Assembly (NCBI GenBank): GCA_008015235.1
Contig: SSFF01000003.1
Span: 1 to 64,000 of the forward strand
Source of the DNA: Rhodoferax sp.
Lineage (GTDB): Bacteria > Pseudomonadota > Gammaproteobacteria > Burkholderiales > Burkholderiaceae_C
Length of the DNA: 64,000 bases
Reading direction: 5' to 3'
Under the pieces are notes generated by a model that did no database searches, was not told where the DNA came from, and saw only the letters and a program-made list of their open reading frames with translations. A program made the position numbers and the translations under genes. Positions 60,346-64,000 of this stretch are shown piece by piece; position 1 is the stretch's first letter, and each line of letters starts with the position of its first letter.

Positions 60346-61426
60346 GAACGATGGTGGTGAAGATGTACACCGCCAGCAGCACCAGGTGGACAGCGCCCTG
60401 GAGCACGGTGGTGCGTCCGGTGCCCAGCGACAGGCTGCTGACGAATAGCGAGAGCAGAAGCAGCACCGTGGATTTGGTGTCCAGTCCCAGCGTCAGGGGC
60501 CACTGGAACACGACCGAGATCAGCGACACCGCCGGAATGGTGAGTGCGATGCTGGCCAGGGCCGAGCCCAAGGCCAGGTTCAGGCTGGTCTGCAGGCGGT
60601 TGGCCCGTGCAGCACGCAGTGCGGCCCAGCCCTCGGGCATGAGCACCACGGCCGCGATGATGATGCCCACCAGTGCCTTGGGCGCGCCAGACTGGCTGAC
60701 CAGTGTTTCGACCCCCGGCGCCAGGGCCTTGGCCAGCAAGACCACGACCGCCAGGCTCAGCACCAGCCAGATGCCGCTGACCCAGACTTGCCGGGTCGAG
60801 GGAGGCTGGGCATGGGCCTGCGGGTCGTCCTGTGCATGCGCTGGCAGGAAGTAGTCGCGGTGACGCACGGTCTGCACCAGCACAAAGGCACCGTAGAGGA
60901 TAAGCGACACCACGGCCACGAACACCAGCTGGCTGTAGCTGTACACCGGCCCGGGCACGCTGGTGGTGTAGTTGGGCAGCACCAGGGTGAGTACGGAAAT
61001 GGCGGCCAGCGTGGTGAGTGCGGCGCTTACACCGTGCAGGCGAAAACGCTGTTCGTGGTGCCGACTGGCGCCGAGCAGCAGGCACAGGCCGATCATGCCG
61101 TTCAGGATCAGCATGACGGCCGCAAACACCGTGTCGCGCGCCAGGGCCGACGTGGCCGGTCCGCCGCTGAGCATGAGCGAGACGATCAGCGCCACCTCGA
61201 TCACCGTGATGGCCAGTGCGAGGATCAGGGTGCCGTAGGGTTCGCCGACCTTGTGGGCCACCACCTCGGCATGGTGCACGGCCGTGCCCACACTGAAGGC
61301 CAGCGCCAGTGCGCACAGGGCCGCCATCCAGCCGCTTTGCCAACCGGAAGCGTAGGCCAGCAGCAGAGCCCACCCGATCCAGGGTGCGGCGTAGTGCTGG
61401 GCGATCTTGAGGGCCGGGTATTTCAT
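60341..61426 (-). CDS. Ca2+/H+ antiporter, CaCA family (ChaA-like)
   Basis: 361 residues from the ATG at 61426, eleven membrane segments. CaCA repeat motifs: GEPYGTLILALAITVIEVAL and KALVGIIIAAVVLMPEGWAA, with GSALASIALTIPAVSLISVV. ChaA-type exchangers export calcium, sodium or potassium. No partner genes. The divergent Kef gene starts 162 bases away. Confidence 0.9.
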   Translation of the reverse strand: MKYPALKIAQHYAAPWIGWALLLAYASGWQSGWMAALCALALAFSVGTAVHHAEVVAHKVGEPYGTLILALAITVIEVALIVSLMLSGGPATSALARDTVFAAVMLILNGMIGLCLLLGASRHHEQRFRLHGVSAALTTLAAISVLTLVLPNYTTSVPGPVYSYSQLVFVAVVSLILYGAFVLVQTVRHRDYFLPAHAQDDPQAHAQPPSTRQVWVSGIWLVLSLAVVVLLAKALAPGVETLVSQSGAPKALVGIIIAAVVLMPEGWAALRAARANRLQTSLNLALGSALASIALTIPAVSLISVVFQWPLTLGLDTKSTVLLLLSLFVSSLSLGTGRTTVLQGAVHLVLLAVYIFTTIVP

Positions 61427-61588
61427 GGCGCTTTCAGGGGGCAAGGGAGCATGCACCGACAAGGTTGGTGGACACGAGGATTTCCCTGCAAGCATACGTT
61501 GGAAACACGGGGTCACCATGGCGGCGCTGCGATACGCCCAACGGCGGCAAGGTCGAAACTCCCCGTAGGGGGCGACTATGATTCTCGG

Positions 61589-63304
61589 ATGCATGCCAAC
61601 CTCCTGACCCTGCTGTTGCTGCTGACCGCCGCCGTGCTGATGGTGTCGCTGGCCCGCAAGTTCAGCCTGCCCACCATCCTGGCCTATCTGCTCATCGGCA
61701 TCACCGTCGGGCCGCACGGTCTGGCGCTGATGCAAGAGTCCGAGGCGGTGTCGGAATTTGCCGAGTTCGGCATCGTGTTCCTGATGTTCTCCATCGGGCT
61801 GGAGTTCAGCCTCAAGAAATTGGTAGCCATGCGCCGCCTGGTATTCGGCTTCGGTGCCAGCCAGATGGCGCTGACCGCGCTGGGCACCGGGTTGGTGACA
61901 TGGTTCGGCTACGGTCAGGGCTGGCGCAGTGGTGTGGCCGTGGGGCTGGCGGTGGCCATGTCGTCCACGGCCATCGTGGCACGCATGCTGTCCGAGCGTT
62001 TCGAGCTGCACTCGCGCAGCGGCCGCCAGACCATGGGCGTGCTGCTGTTCCAGGACCTGGCCGTGGTGCCGTGCCTGATCGTGCTGCCCGCGCTGGCTGC
62101 ACCGGGCGAGAGTCTGCTGTCGGCATTGGCCATTGCTGCAGCCCAGGCCATGGCGGTACTGGCGGTGCTGGTCTGGCTGGGCCAGCGCTACCTGGGGCGC
62201 GTCTTTGCGAAGTTTGCCCAGCACCGCTCGGACGAGCTGCTGGTGCTGGTCACCCTGTGGGTGGTGGTCGCGCTGTCCTATGCCACGGCATTGAGCGGCC
62301 TGTCCATGGCGCTGGGGGCCTTCGTGGGCGGCATGCTGATTTCGGAAACCATCTACCGCCACCAGGTGGAGGCCGATATCCGGCCGTTCCGCGACATCCT
62401 GCTGGGTCTGTTCTTCGTCACCATCGGCATGATGCTGGACCTGCACTTCGTGCTGGCTAACCTGCACAAGCTGGCACTGGCCGTGCTGCTGCTCATCGGT
62501 GGCAAGGGCTTGGTCATGCTGCTGGTCACCCGGGCGTTCAAGACCCCCCTGGTCACGGCACTGCGCACGGCGGCCCAGCTGGCGCAGGCCGGGGAGTTCG
62601 GTCTGGTGCTGGTGGAGCTGGCCCGCACCCTGCGCCTGATTCCGCAGGACGTGTTCCAGATCACGCTTTCGGCCATGCTTATTTCCATGTTCGTGGCCCC
62701 CTTCCTGATCCGCAAGGCCGCCAGCCTGGCCGTGGACCTTGGGCGCAGCGACTGGGCCCATGGCGCCACCATCATCCAGAACGTGGCCGTGCATAGCATG
62801 GACCTCAAGGAGCACGTCGTCATCTGCGGCTACGGGCGCACCGGCCAGCGCATTGCCGACCTGCTGCAGCGCGAGTCCATTCCCTTCATCGCGCTCGATG
62901 CCGACCCGCAGCGCATCCGTGCGGCCCAGCAGGAGGGCGTGAATGTGGTGTTCGGCAGTGCCGACCGGGCCGAGGTGCTGCAGGCTGCCGGCCTGGGCCG
63001 TGCCCGCGCCCTGGTGGTGAGCTACCCCGACATCCATTCCGCCGAGCACGTCATCCGACTGGCCCATGCGCGCCGACCGGGCCTGCCCATCGTGGTGCGC
63101 GCCAGCGACGACAAGGACGTGGCCCGGCTCAAGGCCGTGGGGGCCACCGAAGTGATCCCCGAGGTACTCGAAAGCGGCCTGCTGATCGCGGCCGAGACCC
63201 TGGTGGCCGTGGGGGTGCCCATGAAGAAGGCCATGGGCCACGTGCGCGCTATTCGCGCCACCCGCTACGCCTCAAGGCGCGGCGACTACGAGCAGCCTGG
63301 TTGA
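61589..63304 (+). CDS. Kef-type K+/H+ antiporter with RCK domain
   Basis: 571 residues. CPA2 core of about twelve helices: LPTILAYLLIGITVGPHGL, GIVFLMFSIGLEFSLKKL and SSTAIVARMLSER, then a cytosolic TrkA-N Rossmann domain (about 410-530: HVVICGYGRTGQRIADLLQ) binding NAD(H). Glutathione-gated K+ efflux is one possibility, but the KefC regulatory sequence cannot be confirmed by eye, and no KefF gene is adjacent. Confidence 0.92.
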   Translation: MHANLLTLLLLLTAAVLMVSLARKFSLPTILAYLLIGITVGPHGLALMQESEAVSEFAEFGIVFLMFSIGLEFSLKKLVAMRRLVFGFGASQMALTALGTGLVTWFGYGQGWRSGVAVGLAVAMSSTAIVARMLSERFELHSRSGRQTMGVLLFQDLAVVPCLIVLPALAAPGESLLSALAIAAAQAMAVLAVLVWLGQRYLGRVFAKFAQHRSDELLVLVTLWVVVALSYATALSGLSMALGAFVGGMLISETIYRHQVEADIRPFRDILLGLFFVTIGMMLDLHFVLANLHKLALAVLLLIGGKGLVMLLVTRAFKTPLVTALRTAAQLAQAGEFGLVLVELARTLRLIPQDVFQITLSAMLISMFVAPFLIRKAASLAVDLGRSDWAHGATIIQNVAVHSMDLKEHVVICGYGRTGQRIADLLQRESIPFIALDADPQRIRAAQQEGVNVVFGSADRAEVLQAAGLGRARALVVSYPDIHSAEHVIRLAHARRPGLPIVVRASDDKDVARLKAVGATEVIPEVLESGLLIAAETLVAVGVPMKKAMGHVRAIRATRYASRRGDYEQPG

Positions 63305-63311
63305 TGCATTA

Positions 63312-63370
63312 TTGGCACCTGCCCCGCATATGGATTGGACAGCTTGCTATCAATAGTGAAGCAATTCAGG
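63312..63370 (+). repeat. Dispersed repeat, copy 11
   Basis: TTGGCACCTGCCCCGCATATG, GATTGGACAGCTTGCTATC, AATAGTGAAGCAATTCAGG. Starts 8 bases after the Kef stop; its tail holds the thioesterase stop codon (TCA at 63366-63368 on the plus strand). Confidence 0.8.
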
Positions 63371-63806
63371 TGCCCGACTGGTTCATCACCACGCCCGGTG
63401 CACCGGCCAGCAGGGCCGCGCGCAGGTCGTCCGGCAGTGCCGCCTTGGTGTAGGCCGGGGTGCTGACCAGTACATAGGCCAGCTCGGCCTGGGCCACGGC
63501 GGCGCCGCTGGCGGCGTTGAAGAACTCCATCGCCAGCGCGAACGACGTGGTGCCGGTGCGTGCCGTGCGCACGCGCACGCCCAGTACGTCGTCAAAGCGG
63601 GCCGGGGCTTTCCAGTCGATGCTGTAGTGCACCACCTGGGTGTCGAGCTGGCGCACCAGCAGTTTCTGGATGCCGCCAAAAATGGCGCGGAAGTATTCAG
63701 TGGCCGCCAGGTCGGCGTAGTCGCCATAGCGGGCGTTGAACACCACCAGCTGGGCATCGCATTCGCCGTAGCGCACGCGGGTGAGGAAGGTAAAGGGCGT
63801 CGTCAT
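63366..63806 (-). CDS. YbgC-like acyl-CoA thioesterase
   Basis: 146 residues. 4HBT hotdog with the motif RVRYGECDAQLVVFNARYGDY, which contains the family's Asp, and KAPARFDDVLGVRV. Hydrolyses short- or medium-chain acyl-CoA. Directly downstream of the enoyl-CoA hydratase gene with a 3-base gap, so in a fatty-acid or aromatic degradation operon. Confidence 0.9.
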   Translation of the reverse strand: MTTPFTFLTRVRYGECDAQLVVFNARYGDYADLAATEYFRAIFGGIQKLLVRQLDTQVVHYSIDWKAPARFDDVLGVRVRTARTGTTSFALAMEFFNAASGAAVAQAELAYVLVSTPAYTKAALPDDLRAALLAGAPGVVMNQSGT

Positions 63807-63809
63807 GCT

Positions 63810-64000
63810 TCAGGCTTTATGGCTGTAGTGGGGTGTGCGTTTTTCCAGAAAGGCGGCAATGCCTTCCTGCGCGTCGGGCGTGAGCGTGGCGCGGGCCATG
63901 GTGTCGCAGGCCAGGACATAAGCCTGCGCCTGGGGCAGGTCCACCTGGCGGTAGAACGCCTGCTTGCCCAATGCCTTGGAGTGCTGGCTGCCGCGCGTGG
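63810..64000 (-). CDS. Enoyl-CoA hydratase/isomerase, C-terminal part
   Basis: The 3' 63 codons of a gene that runs off the right edge. The visible part reads GKQAFYRQVDLPQAQAYVLA..., ending DAQEGIAAFLEKRTPHYSHKA, the crotonase C-terminus with AQEGIAAFLEKR. Reaction: hydration of enoyl-CoA; specificity cannot be told from the fragment. Confidence 0.88.
   Translation of the reverse strand, partial: TRGSQHSKALGKQAFYRQVDLPQAQAYVLACDTMARATLTPDAQEGIAAFLEKRTPHYSHKA

Noticed and set aside
61427-63241. Extended minus-strand frame upstream of the Ca2+/H+ antiporter start.
   Set aside because: It is antisense to the complete Kef gene; the true start of the antiporter is the ATG at 61426.
61589-63304. 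Calling the Kef protein KefC or KefB.
   Set aside because: The glutathione-binding details that separate the types cannot be judged by eye and no KefF/KefG partner is nearby.

Overview
The window is a chromosomal segment from a high-GC betaproteobacterium, most likely Burkholderiales/Comamonadaceae (Rhodoferax, Polaromonas or Acidovorax-like; this is inference from protein style and from a short intergenic repeat of the kind I associate with that family). It opens with the 3' end of dnaA followed by dnaN and gyrB, so it lies just clockwise of the replication origin. I see no rRNA, tRNA, CRISPR array, prophage or intact insertion sequence. Genes are dense, with a few functional clusters separated by short intergenic regions.

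1-8.4 kb: dnaA end, dnaN, gyrB, an MltB-type lytic transglycosylase and a set of small exported or lipoprotein genes (including a BON-type lipoprotein and a DUF2145 protein). 8.4-17.4 kb: ammonium transporter with a sigma-54-like promoter, a large DUF3141 protein with a PHA-synthase-like Cys-Asp-His triad, an HDOD signalling protein, a FabI-like reductase, an unusually long class I CoA-transferase, a 33-residue CxxC/CxxC microprotein and a two-cluster ferredoxin. Two near-identical TTGAC-N4-GTCAA palindromes (FNR/ANR-like) lie in the intergenic regions of the DUF3141/HDOD pair and the CoA-transferase/ferredoxin pair.

17.4-31.9 kb: kynureninase with palindromic operator-like sites; an apparent alkyl-sulfate degradation module (GMC alcohol dehydrogenase plus SdsA-type alkylsulfatase, divergent LysR regulator); Lrp regulator; ICMT-like methyltransferase; NorF/NorE-like oxidase accessory subunits with CcoG; a MocR-type regulator; an M20 peptidase with its own divergent LysR. 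32-44 kb: an operon with an HPF/RaiA-like protein, a small membrane protein and a zf-TFIIB protein, divergent from an NhaR-like regulator; amino-acid and nucleotide repair functions; DAHP synthase; a Kv-type channel with a C-terminal zinc ribbon; infA; a class I glutamine amidotransferase.

44-64 kb: cytochrome c; a strong candidate for an unannotated small RNA (minus strand, about 44628-44756); Lrp; TANGO2-like protein; GGDEF-EAL protein; a MerR-controlled cation efflux gene with the classical 19-bp spacer promoter; uracil permease; a TRAP dicarboxylate-type transporter (dctPQM), a second DctP and a DctS/DctR-type two-component system; a mosaic MORN-repeat protein; a Ca2+/H+ antiporter; a Kef-type K+ transporter; a thioesterase and the end of an enoyl-CoA hydratase.

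A dispersed repeat of about 45-60 bp occurs at least eleven times. It usually hugs gene 3' ends, supplies stop codons to at least three genes, abuts the aroG start codon, and one copy sits in frame inside the deoxyinosine glycosylase gene.
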